A stretch of 64,000 nucleotides of DNA, taken from Selenomonadaceae bacterium. GTDB lineage: Bacteria > Bacillota > Negativicutes > Selenomonadales > Selenomonadaceae. Under the pieces are notes generated by a model, which made no database searches, was not told the DNA's origin, and was given only the letters and a program-made list of their open reading frames with translations. The translations under genes were made by a program, and so were the position numbers. This document shows positions 36,934 to 44,513 of this stretch, piece by piece (the first letter of the stretch is position 1; each line of letters opens with the position of its first letter). The stretch lies in the NCBI GenBank assembly GCA_017535925.1, contig JAFXTD010000062.1, positions 34,081-98,080 on the forward strand. Direction: 5' to 3'.

Positions 36934-37881
36934 TCAATCGGATTGTTTTGCTGTTTCATCAACACTGAATCCGTTCCGACCTTGACTTTTAACGAGGTAA
37001 ACAGATTTATCTGCCGCCGTAAAAATTTCCGAATAATTTTTCCTGCCGCGGAAAATTGAAATGCCGACGCTTGCCGATAAATTCATTTCTTTTTCTCCAA
37101 ATTTTAATTCGCGCGCCATTTTTATTACCGCTCGTGCTTTTTCAATTACAAAATTTGCGTCAAGGATATTTTTCAAGAAAACAACGAATTCATCTCCGCC
37201 GAATCGCCCGACGATACCGGCTGTTTTGAAAAGCTCACTCAATCCGTCAGCAAATCGCTTCAAAATCAAATCACCGAATTGATGTCCGTGCGTGTCATTC
37301 GCTTTTTTGAAATTATCCATGTCAATCACGAACATTGCCGACATTTTTTCCGCCGAAAGATTTTCAAGATATTTGCAAACCGCTTTCTCGAATGTCATTT
37401 TATTTAAAAGCCCGGTCAGCTTGTCGGTTTCAGCGTCGTGCTTGTAAAAATCTCTTGATTCGCTAAGTTGGCGGTTTATCATTTTTATTTTTTCCAAATC
37501 AATTGCCACGCCGCGCAGTTTCATCAGCTCCGTTACGTCGTCAAGCAAAATTATTATTCCGAGCGGCTTGGATTTTACTTTCAAAAATGAAGTGCGCATA
37601 TGCAAATGTTTTATTGCTTCGCCGTTAAAGTAGGGGACAATTTTTTCGTGCTTGTTCACCGAATCGTAAACAACCTCCAAAAGCATTTGATTGAAGTCAT
37701 CATTTTCACTGTATTCGAAGAAAGATTCCGCGAAAGTTTTATCGACCAGTTCGGATTCTTTTTTGCCGAGAATTTCCATTGCCGCCGGATTGACGTACAA
37801 AATTTTTCCCTTCTGAATATAAATCACGCCGCCGGAAATTTCTCGGAGTATTTCGCTGTAAAAATTTTCTTTATTCTGCAT
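36934..37881 (-). CDS. PAS-GGDEF diguanylate cyclase coupled to a DnaB-like gene
   Basis: Predicted 315 residues. Residues about 8-120 form a PAS domain (GGVIYIQKGKILYVNPAAMEILG, here abbreviated, then LGIIILLDDVTEL). Residues about 150-305 form a GGDEF domain with TDKLTGLLNKMTFEKA, FVIDMDNFKKANDTHGHQFGD and the intact loop RFGGDEF. The inhibition-site position reads KTAG, so feedback by cyclic di-GMP is probably absent, unlike the enzyme at 32194. No membrane segment. The ATG overlaps the stop of the DnaB-like gene by one base (TAATG), which implies translational coupling. Confidence 0.88.
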   Translation of the reverse strand: MQNKENFYSEILREISGGVIYIQKGKILYVNPAAMEILGKKESELVDKTFAESFFEYSENDDFNQMLLEVVYDSVNKHEKIVPYFNGEAIKHLHMRTSFLKVKSKPLGIIILLDDVTELMKLRGVAIDLEKIKMINRQLSESRDFYKHDAETDKLTGLLNKMTFEKAVCKYLENLSAEKMSAMFVIDMDNFKKANDTHGHQFGDLILKRFADGLSELFKTAGIVGRFGGDEFVVFLKNILDANFVIEKARAVIKMARELKFGEKEMNLSASVGISIFRGRKNYSEIFTAADKSVYLVKSQGRNGFSVDETAKQSD

Positions 37882-39146
37882 TACAATTCCTCTTTACGTT
37901 CCAAATCGGAGTCTGTCGATAAAATCAAAGGTTCAAGATAATCGTGAGCCGAATGATACAGGAACGAGCATTCATACTTGGTGCCCTGTCGATTTTTGAG
38001 ACACTTGAGTAAAATTTTTTGCGGTTGAAGTTCTTCGGAAAGTTGAAGAGTCCAAACGACATCGGCAATAAATTCTGTTTCGCTCGGCTCCTTTGAATTG
38101 CTTACGACGATAAAAGTTGTGTTGGTATCGCGCTGAAATTTTTTTATCTTGCGACCGGAATTCTCAATGCCGAATTTGGCGGGAATAATTTGAAGATAAT
38201 CGAGGCAGATAACGGGAGCTTCGGATTTATCGGTGCAGAGCGGTTTAAGCAAGTCAAGCAAGTCGTCAACCGTTTCATCTTGAAGTTCCAAAATTTGGAG
38301 GTCGAATTCGGCAGCGGCAAAATCTGCGACGATTTGATTAATTTCGGGCAACCAAACTCCATGTTGAATATCGGCGACGGTTAAATCGGTATTCGGAACC
38401 TTTCGGAAAATTTCGCGAGCAACGGATTTGGCGCAGAATTCAAAGCAACTCATTTCATAGGAACAAAAGATACACGAATCACCTTGCCGAGCGAATTGTT
38501 CGAGAATTTGTCCGCAGAACGAGCTTTTCCCAACTTCGGGCGTTGCGCAGATTATGTAGAGACCCGGATTGAAAATTTGCTTTGCGTCGAGATTGGAAAA
38601 GCCGGTTTTGCGATTGGCATAACTTTTCATTTCGTCGACTTTATTTTTGAAATGATTGGCGAAAAAATCTGCGAAAGAAATTTTTGTCGACGGTTGACGG
38701 TCGCGGCGAATTTTATCGAGAGCCGATTGAGCTTTTGTGAGGATTTCACGCGGCGGAAGCGTTTCTTTCCGTGCGTCTTCGATAATAATTTGAGCGGCAC
38801 AAATTATCTTGCGCAAGTCGGATTTTTCTTTGATTGTTTTTGCATAAGATTCGGCGTAGGCAGTGGAGTGAGCGGCATCGAGGAGGGCAAGCCAATAGCG
38901 TCTGTCGATTTTTTGGAGGTCGTTGACCTTGCGCAATTCTTCTTCGACTGTGAGAAAATCAATTGGGCTGCCTTTATCGTGAAGACGCTTTACGGCTCGG
39001 AAAATCATTTGATGTTCGGGTCGATAGAAGTCATCGGATTTCAAGATTGCAACAACTTTCGGAACGATCAATCCGTTCTTCATGAACAGAGCGGACAAAA
39101 TTTTTTTTTCCATTTCGACAGCCTGCGGAAAATCATTTTGTATCAT
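37881..39146 (-). CDS. DnaB-like RecA-fold ATPase/helicase, divergent
   Basis: Predicted 421 residues. The N-terminal part matches the DnaB N-terminal domain (FPQAVEMEKKILSALF, SDDFYRPEHQMIFRAVKRLH, IDFLTVEEELRK). The RecA-like part has P-loop ATPEVGKSSF near residue 215 and Walker B VICLDYLQIIPA. It is shorter than replicative DnaB (about 450), and segments after Walker B are divergent: the usual region with SQLSR and RP(M)LSDLRESG is replaced by VVSNSKEPSETEFIADVVW. It is thus probably an accessory or mobile-element helicase or a repurposed ATPase, not the chromosomal copy. ATG 39146 is preferred for homology; GGAG lies 11 bases upstream. It has its own promoter and is coupled to the PAS-GGDEF gene. 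Confidence 0.8.
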   Translation of the reverse strand: MIQNDFPQAVEMEKKILSALFMKNGLIVPKVVAILKSDDFYRPEHQMIFRAVKRLHDKGSPIDFLTVEEELRKVNDLQKIDRRYWLALLDAAHSTAYAESYAKTIKEKSDLRKIICAAQIIIEDARKETLPPREILTKAQSALDKIRRDRQPSTKISFADFFANHFKNKVDEMKSYANRKTGFSNLDAKQIFNPGLYIICATPEVGKSSFCGQILEQFARQGDSCIFCSYEMSCFEFCAKSVAREIFRKVPNTDLTVADIQHGVWLPEINQIVADFAAAEFDLQILELQDETVDDLLDLLKPLCTDKSEAPVICLDYLQIIPAKFGIENSGRKIKKFQRDTNTTFIVVSNSKEPSETEFIADVVWTLQLSEELQPQKILLKCLKNRQGTKYECSFLYHSAHDYLEPLILSTDSDLERKEEL

Positions 39147-39196
39147 GCCCTTCACCGCTCCTCGTTGAAATATTTGTAAATTTTTCAAGCGAAAAA

Positions 39197-39225
39197 ATTA
39201 TACATGCCCGAATTTTTTTCTGCAA
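39197..39225 (-). promoter_or_regulatory. Promoter of the DnaB-like / PAS-GGDEF operon
   Basis: Minus-strand TTGCAG (39225-39220), 17-base spacer, perfect TATAAT (39202-39197), about 50 bases before ATG 39146. Confidence 0.7.
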
Positions 39226-39240
39226 CAAAAGGATTTCTTT

Positions 39241-39269
39241 TTGCCTGCAAAGAATTTGCCGCGTAAAAT
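39241..39269 (+). promoter_or_regulatory. Promoter of the helical protein / kinase-STAND operon
   Basis: TTGCCT (39241-39246), 17-base spacer, TAAAAT (39264-39269), 22 bases before ATG 39292. It stands back to back with the minus-strand promoter at 39197-39225, the -35 boxes 15 bases apart. Confidence 0.65.
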
Positions 39270-39291
39270 TTTATGAAAGGATTAATCTGAA

Positions 39292-40797
39292 ATGAGCATA
39301 ACGGAAAAAATGGAACGAGAAATGAAATTGTGGGCGGCGGAACTGAACGAATCAAACAAGTTCCTCGCAACCTCACGACAAGAAAAAATTTTCGACTTCC
39401 TCAACGAACGCGAAAATCTTTGCACGCCGGGATTTATTTTGCGTCGTCAACTGCAAATGAAATTTCCGGAACTCCTCGAGGCGGCGGCAAAAAAATCAGG
39501 TGAAAGTTACGCCGACTTGACCAAAGCCGGAAATGTCAAGTGGTCTCCCAAATTAATCAAGAGCTTGGCAAAAATTTTGACGACGACAAAGTTCGCAAAG
39601 TTCGGCGAAGATTTTCTCGACATCGAAAAAAAGCAGTGGGAAAGTTATCTTTTGGACAAGTCTCACTGCCAACGAAAGACCGCGATTAAATTAATCTTCG
39701 CGCTGGAAATGGACGACGCGACCGCCGCAAAATTTCTTCTTTCGAACGACGACGACCTGTTGAGTTTGCGCAACCCCTTCGATTACGCCTGCAAGAGTTG
39801 TTTGAATTGCGACCTCACTTACGACGCGGCGGAAGAGCTTTTCAAAAATTTTTCGACTGCCTGCAAAAATCTCGACGACAACCGCGAAAAATCTTTGACG
39901 AATGATTTCACAAGATTGGTAAAAAGTGAAACAACGGCTTTTCGCGAACAGGATATAATTTCTGTAGAAGACACAAAAAATTTTTTGAGCGAGATGATGC
40001 TCAAGTACAAAGACGATTTTTCCGAAGCCGGCTATTCCCAACAGAATATTAATCGTCTGAAAGTTTTTCTGAAATATTTAATGCTCTTGTATCCGACGGT
40101 CGACCGCTTTATCGGCAAAGACCTCTTGAACAACGAGGAGATAGAAAAAAATTCCGACGGCATTCCGAAAATTTTGAGCCACTTGACAACCGCGATGATT
40201 GACGCCCAAGAAATAGACTTGCCGATATACACCGAGCTGTCCTCTTACGGCGGATTGAACTTGCCTCAACGCGGAGCCTTGAAACGTTTTTACGACAATA
40301 TTCCTTTCAACAAAAATGTTTTGATTCCGCTTAGAAGTTTGTCACAAACTTTGCGTTCGATTATGCGTGCGGTCAAATGTCCCGAAAATGCCCGCGCCGT
40401 CAATCGCGATACCGTGCTCCTCCTCACATATTTTTTCATTACCGGTTGGCGCACTTCCTCGAAGGAAACTCGCGAAATTTTTCAAAACCTGTTGGAAAAA
40501 GATATGGCGGCGGCAATCGAAGACAGCGCGGAGGAAAGTTTGTTGTACGCGCTGGAAGACACCGCCTATGCAATCGATTCGATAGAAGACGGCAAAGAAG
40601 AGCCTTTGAAAAATTACGTCGCCGCGTTGAACAGAATGCTTGAGCCATTTGAATTCAACGAATTTTATGCGCCGTTCGTCTTGGATCGTTTTATTCTGAT
40701 ATGTCTTTTGTCGGAAGAAGAAAATATCATGAGCTCGATAATCTATGAAAGTTATCGATTGAGTAAAAATTTGATTGAACAGAGAGAAGGTGGCTGA
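39292..40797 (+). CDS. Helical protein of unknown function, partner of the kinase-STAND protein
   Basis: Predicted 501 residues, no signal peptide or membrane segment, predominantly helical. I do not recognise a family with certainty. Two segments look like degenerate repeats of one another: RNPFDYACKSCLNCDLTYDA near residue 162 and FYAPFVLDRFILICLLSEEE near residue 465. A stretch NRDTVLLLTYFFITGWRTSS (about 370) resembles a small helix-turn-helix-like bundle, which is inference. AAAGGA lies 10 bases upstream of ATG 39292. The kinase-NB-ARC-TPR gene begins directly after its stop (TGA then ATG, no gap), so the two products very likely act together. Confidence 0.7.
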   Translation: MSITEKMEREMKLWAAELNESNKFLATSRQEKIFDFLNERENLCTPGFILRRQLQMKFPELLEAAAKKSGESYADLTKAGNVKWSPKLIKSLAKILTTTKFAKFGEDFLDIEKKQWESYLLDKSHCQRKTAIKLIFALEMDDATAAKFLLSNDDDLLSLRNPFDYACKSCLNCDLTYDAAEELFKNFSTACKNLDDNREKSLTNDFTRLVKSETTAFREQDIISVEDTKNFLSEMMLKYKDDFSEAGYSQQNINRLKVFLKYLMLLYPTVDRFIGKDLLNNEEIEKNSDGIPKILSHLTTAMIDAQEIDLPIYTELSSYGGLNLPQRGALKRFYDNIPFNKNVLIPLRSLSQTLRSIMRAVKCPENARAVNRDTVLLLTYFFITGWRTSSKETREIFQNLLEKDMAAAIEDSAEESLLYALEDTAYAIDSIEDGKEEPLKNYVAALNRMLEPFEFNEFYAPFVLDRFILICLLSEEENIMSSIIYESYRLSKNLIEQREGG

Positions 40798-43700
40798 ATG
40801 AAAACCTACGAAGTCCCGCGCCCGAATGGTGAACTCGACGACCGCACACCTTTGCCCGCCGGCAGCGAAATAATTTCCGTTCGCGGTGACCGATACAAAA
40901 TAAAAAATGATTCGGTTGCTCGCGGAGGCTCGGCTCTCATTTACAGAGTCAGTCGCGCAGGAAGTTATCGAAAATACATCCTTAAGGAGTGCTATCCTTA
41001 CACAAAAAATTCTTCTTTCAAACGTGACTTTGAAAGCGGCTCGGCTCTTCCCGTCGCCGAAAACACCGAAGCCGAAGATCTTTTCGACTTGGTGAAAGAA
41101 AACATGCGGCGCGAAAATGAAATCGGCGAATTGATTGCGAATCAAACAGGGCGGACGATTGCTCCAAGAGAAAATTTGGAAGCAGCAAAAATAATTGTCG
41201 AAGGTCGTGAATTGGACGCAACCGGTTGTTATTTTATTTTGTTCGAAGACATAACTTTCAAGCGCGGTTGGTTTCTGAAAGATTTGCTTGAGGAATGTGC
41301 TCGCCCGATTGAAAACGACGCGCCGTTGAGGACGGGCAACCTTCCCTCGCCGTCGACTGCCGCCGCCGTCATGGAAGAACTTTTGAAAGCTTTGCGCGAT
41401 GTTCATCTGGCAGGGTACGTTCACGGAGACATTAACGACTCGAATATTTTTTTTATGGGCTGCGACCCGCAAAATTCCGATATCGGCGTCGGTCAACTTT
41501 TGGATTTCGGCAATGCTCTCCCGCTTGAGGCTGACGGAAAAACTTTGCCGATGGAAAATATTTTCAGCACGTCGGGCTATTGGGCACCGGAAATTCTTGA
41601 GCACAAAGGCACCTTGCAACTCACTGCCGCCGCCGATATTTATTCCGCCGGTTGCCTCATGCTTTACCTTTTCAAAGGCATGCGCTACAAAAAAGTTTAC
41701 GGCAGGAACCTCGCGAAAAATATTTCCGCCGCAACTTTTCTTCCCGTCAAAAAAATTATGCAACGCGGCTACAATCGCGAATCCGCAAATCTTTTCTCGA
41801 AAATTTTGTCGAAGGCTCTTGCGTACAATCCCGACGACCGCTACCAAAATGCCGGCGAAATGCTCAAGGACATAATCTTCTTGAAAAAAATCCTCGACCC
41901 GCCGAAATTTAATTTGTCGCCGAATCTTTCGCGCAGTCCCTATTTCGTCAGCGGCAGTCGCGATAAAGAACTTGCCCTCCTTCAATCTGGAATTGACGCC
42001 AGAAAATCTTTGCTCTGGATTTGGGGAATCGGCGGCATCGGCAAAACCGAATTGGCAATGGAATTCGCTCGCAAGCAGATTGAAAACGGGCGCGCCGCTT
42101 ACCTCGCCACGTTTCGTTCAAGCCTCAAGGAGACCGTGCTCAATTTGAATTTTTCGGGTTGGCATTTCGAATTCGACGGTCAAGGCAATGCCTCCGACTT
42201 GGAATATCGGGCGCGAATTGATTTGCTCAAGGAAAATTGCAATGACGCTCTCTTGATAATCGACAACTTCGACGACGAAAAAAAATCCCTCGCCGAACTG
42301 CAACGCGAACCGGCTTACAAAGACCTGCTTGCTTTGAATATGAAAATTCTTTTTACGACTCGTTCGCGCCCGAATAATTTCGTTCCCGAATTGCAGCCGC
42401 TTGACGAGGAAAATGCCTTCACGCTTTTTAAGTCCGTCATGAAAATTTCTCCCGACGAGGAAAATATTATTCGGAAGTTGATTCGCGAAGTCGACTGCCA
42501 CCCCATGACCGTCGAAATTTTGGCGCACACCTTGAACGAAAGTTGGGGCACTCTTTCGCCGAAAGAATTGCTTGCCAGACTTAAAGACGCGGCTTTGAAT
42601 TCTTCGACCGACCCCGAAGTTTTGCATGAGAAAGGCGGCTCCGTTCGCGAGGCAAAAATTTATACGCACCTGCGCACGCTGTTTAATCTTTTCAATATCG
42701 AGGATTCTTATCGGGAAATTTTGTGCCACACGACGCTCCTTCCGATTGACGGTTTCGAGGCTTCGGAATTTATTTTGAGTGAGACCGACGACAAAAAAAA
42801 ACAACTCAAGCAGTTGGAAGGGCGCGGCTGGTTGAGGCGGCGGGCGGAAAATAATTCGCTCTGGATTCATCCTCTGGTGAAAAGTATTTTCTTAAATGAA
42901 CTCAAGCCGACAAATGACGATTGCTCGAATTTTCTTTCGACCTTGTGGAAAAGACTTGACGACCGCTATCCGCAAGAGAAAAAATTATTTCATCAAGCCG
43001 CCGAACTTTTTGAAGGCGCGTCAAAAAATTTGGGCGACCAATCGGGCGAACATCATTTTCACGCCGGCTTCTGCCACATCGTCAGCGATAATTTTGTTAA
43101 AGCTTTGACGTTGGAGGAAAAGGCGGTTCGACTTCAAGAGGCGAATCCGAAAAAAAATAATCTCGACTTCGCCCGAAATTGCAACGACGCGGGTGTCGCC
43201 GCCTGCTATATGAAAGACTACTCGAAGGGCATGAGCTATTTTGAAAAAGCCGTAAAAGTTTTGGAGTCCTGTTCGCCCGACGACCCGAACGCCGCCAACA
43301 TCTTGACGAACATTGCCAACGCTTATTTATTTCTGGGCGATTACAAAAAAGCTCTGCCGCTCGCCGAACGCGCCGTAAAAATTTTTGAAAAGACGCCGCC
43401 GAAAAATAAACACGAATTGGCAAATGCCTACAGCGTGCTCGGAAATATTTTCATGTGGCTCAAAAAATTTGACGAGGCAAAACCGAACTTCATGACTGCC
43501 GCCGCGATTTTGGAAAAGATTGCTCCCGAAGGTTCTGCCGAACTTGCAAGGGCTTATCTGGATATCGGACAGCTTGCGGCTTTGGCGGGCGAGGAAATTT
43601 CCGGCGAAAAATATTTGTTGAAAGCCCTCGCCATTCAAGAAAAGTTGTTGTCGAAAAATCATCCCGATAAAATAATGTCCTTCCAAGTCTTGAGCGGAAT

Positions 43701-44406
43701 TTATTTCAAAATCGGAAACGTCGAGGCTGGCGAAAAATATTCCGAAGAGGCGCGAAAAGCTTTGCAAGAAAATTTGGACGCGGAATTGAAAGACACGTTG
43801 TCTTTGTGCTTGGACACGATAGAATTGCGCGGAGAAAAAATGTTGCCCGTCGAATTCATTGCGTATCACAAGACGGCAGCAAGTTGTTATCGTCAACTCG
43901 GTAACCTCGATTTGTCGAAAAAATTTTTATCGGCGGCACTGGAAAAAATTCCCGAAACAAATTCGCCGCAAGTAATTTCAGACGCATTCTTTGAGGCGTC
44001 AAATTTTTGTGAGGCTCAAAAAAATTTCGAAGGAGCAATTTCATATTTCCAAAAGGCATTGTCAATCGTACAAAAAAATGAGCCCGACAATTTCGAAAAG
44101 TTGAGCTCAAAATTTATGACACTTGCCGACCTTTTTTTCAAGGCGCAAAAATTGGAAGAGGCATTGACCTGTTACAAAAAGTCGATACAGATTCAGTTGC
44201 AGTCGCCGTATCCCAATTTTGATTTCGTGAAGATCGTCAAAAAATCCGTCGGCATAACCTTGCGCGATTTAAATCGAACGGAAGAAGCGCGTGCGGTTTT
44301 CGAAGAACTTTTGGCGGATTGGAAAGAGGAGTTGCCCGATTTTCATCCGACGATAAAAGAGTTGGAAAATTTGACGGCAAGCCTTTCTCGGAAAAGTGAA
44401 TCATAA
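40798..44406 (+). CDS. Protein kinase / NB-ARC (STAND) ATPase / TPR fusion
   Basis: Predicted 1,202 residues. Residues about 30-360 form a Ser/Thr-type kinase: GGSALIYRV loop, YILKECYP with the ATP lysine, VHGDINDSNIFF catalytic loop near 208, DFGNA near 235, YWAPEI near 263. The loop has Asn where HxDxK normally has Lys, so activity may be altered. Residues about 390-640 form an NB-ARC ATPase: GIGGIGKTEL Walker A near 410, ALLIIDNFDD Walker B near 483, ILFTTRSRP sensor, CHPMTVEILAHTL in place of GLPLA. Residues about 690-1190 are TPRs (NILTNIANAYLFLGDYKKAL, ELANAYSVLGNIFMWLKKFD). STAND proteins are switches that oligomerise when the repeats bind a trigger; many are antiphage. A fused N-terminal kinase would be the effector. 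No membrane segment. Confidence 0.85.
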   Translation: MKTYEVPRPNGELDDRTPLPAGSEIISVRGDRYKIKNDSVARGGSALIYRVSRAGSYRKYILKECYPYTKNSSFKRDFESGSALPVAENTEAEDLFDLVKENMRRENEIGELIANQTGRTIAPRENLEAAKIIVEGRELDATGCYFILFEDITFKRGWFLKDLLEECARPIENDAPLRTGNLPSPSTAAAVMEELLKALRDVHLAGYVHGDINDSNIFFMGCDPQNSDIGVGQLLDFGNALPLEADGKTLPMENIFSTSGYWAPEILEHKGTLQLTAAADIYSAGCLMLYLFKGMRYKKVYGRNLAKNISAATFLPVKKIMQRGYNRESANLFSKILSKALAYNPDDRYQNAGEMLKDIIFLKKILDPPKFNLSPNLSRSPYFVSGSRDKELALLQSGIDARKSLLWIWGIGGIGKTELAMEFARKQIENGRAAYLATFRSSLKETVLNLNFSGWHFEFDGQGNASDLEYRARIDLLKENCNDALLIIDNFDDEKKSLAELQREPAYKDLLALNMKILFTTRSRPNNFVPELQPLDEENAFTLFKSVMKISPDEENIIRKLIREVDCHPMTVEILAHTLNESWGTLSPKELLARLKDAALNSSTDPEVLHEKGGSVREAKIYTHLRTLFNLFNIEDSYREILCHTTLLPIDGFEASEFILSETDDKKKQLKQLEGRGWLRRRAENNSLWIHPLVKSIFLNELKPTNDDCSNFLSTLWKRLDDRYPQEKKLFHQAAELFEGASKNLGDQSGEHHFHAGFCHIVSDNFVKALTLEEKAVRLQEANPKKNNLDFARNCNDAGVAACYMKDYSKGMSYFEKAVKVLESCSPDDPNAANILTNIANAYLFLGDYKKALPLAERAVKIFEKTPPKNKHELANAYSVLGNIFMWLKKFDEAKPNFMTAAAILEKIAPEGSAELARAYLDIGQLAALAGEEISGEKYLLKALAIQEKLLSKNHPDKIMSFQVLSGIYFKIGNVEAGEKYSEEARKALQENLDAELKDTLSLCLDTIELRGEKMLPVEFIAYHKTAASCYRQLGNLDLSKKFLSAALEKIPETNSPQVISDAFFEASNFCEAQKNFEGAISYFQKALSIVQKNEPDNFEKLSSKFMTLADLFFKAQKLEEALTCYKKSIQIQLQSPYPNFDFVKIVKKSVGITLRDLNRTEEARAVFEELLADWKEELPDFHPTIKELENLTASLSRKSES

Positions 44407-44421
44407 TCCGAAATGAAGGCG

Positions 44422-44494
44422 TGTTAAAATTCGGCTGTCTTGAAAAGAAATCAGGCAGTCGGATTTAACAGGGTGCCGCCTTCGGGGGCAGCTC
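44422..44494. other. Two hairpins between the convergent kinase and PglZ genes
   Basis: 44422-44439 can pair with 44454-44470 in a stem of about 17 pairs (TGTTAAA with TTTAACA at the base, three G-T wobbles, one bulge) around a 14-base A-rich loop. Directly after, 44473-44489 has TGCCGCC and GGGGGCA around TTC. No long U tract follows in either direction. It may act as a terminator or 3' stabiliser, or be a small mobile repeat; nothing here decides. Confidence 0.5.
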
Positions 44495-44513
44495 TTCCCG
44501 ACGACAATATAAA

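Noticed and set aside
40342..41985. 547-codon open frame antisense to the helical protein and kinase genes
   Set aside because: It lies wholly opposite two genes with clear starts and domains, has no ribosome binding site and reads as a low-complexity Phe/Arg-rich shadow of their codon bias.
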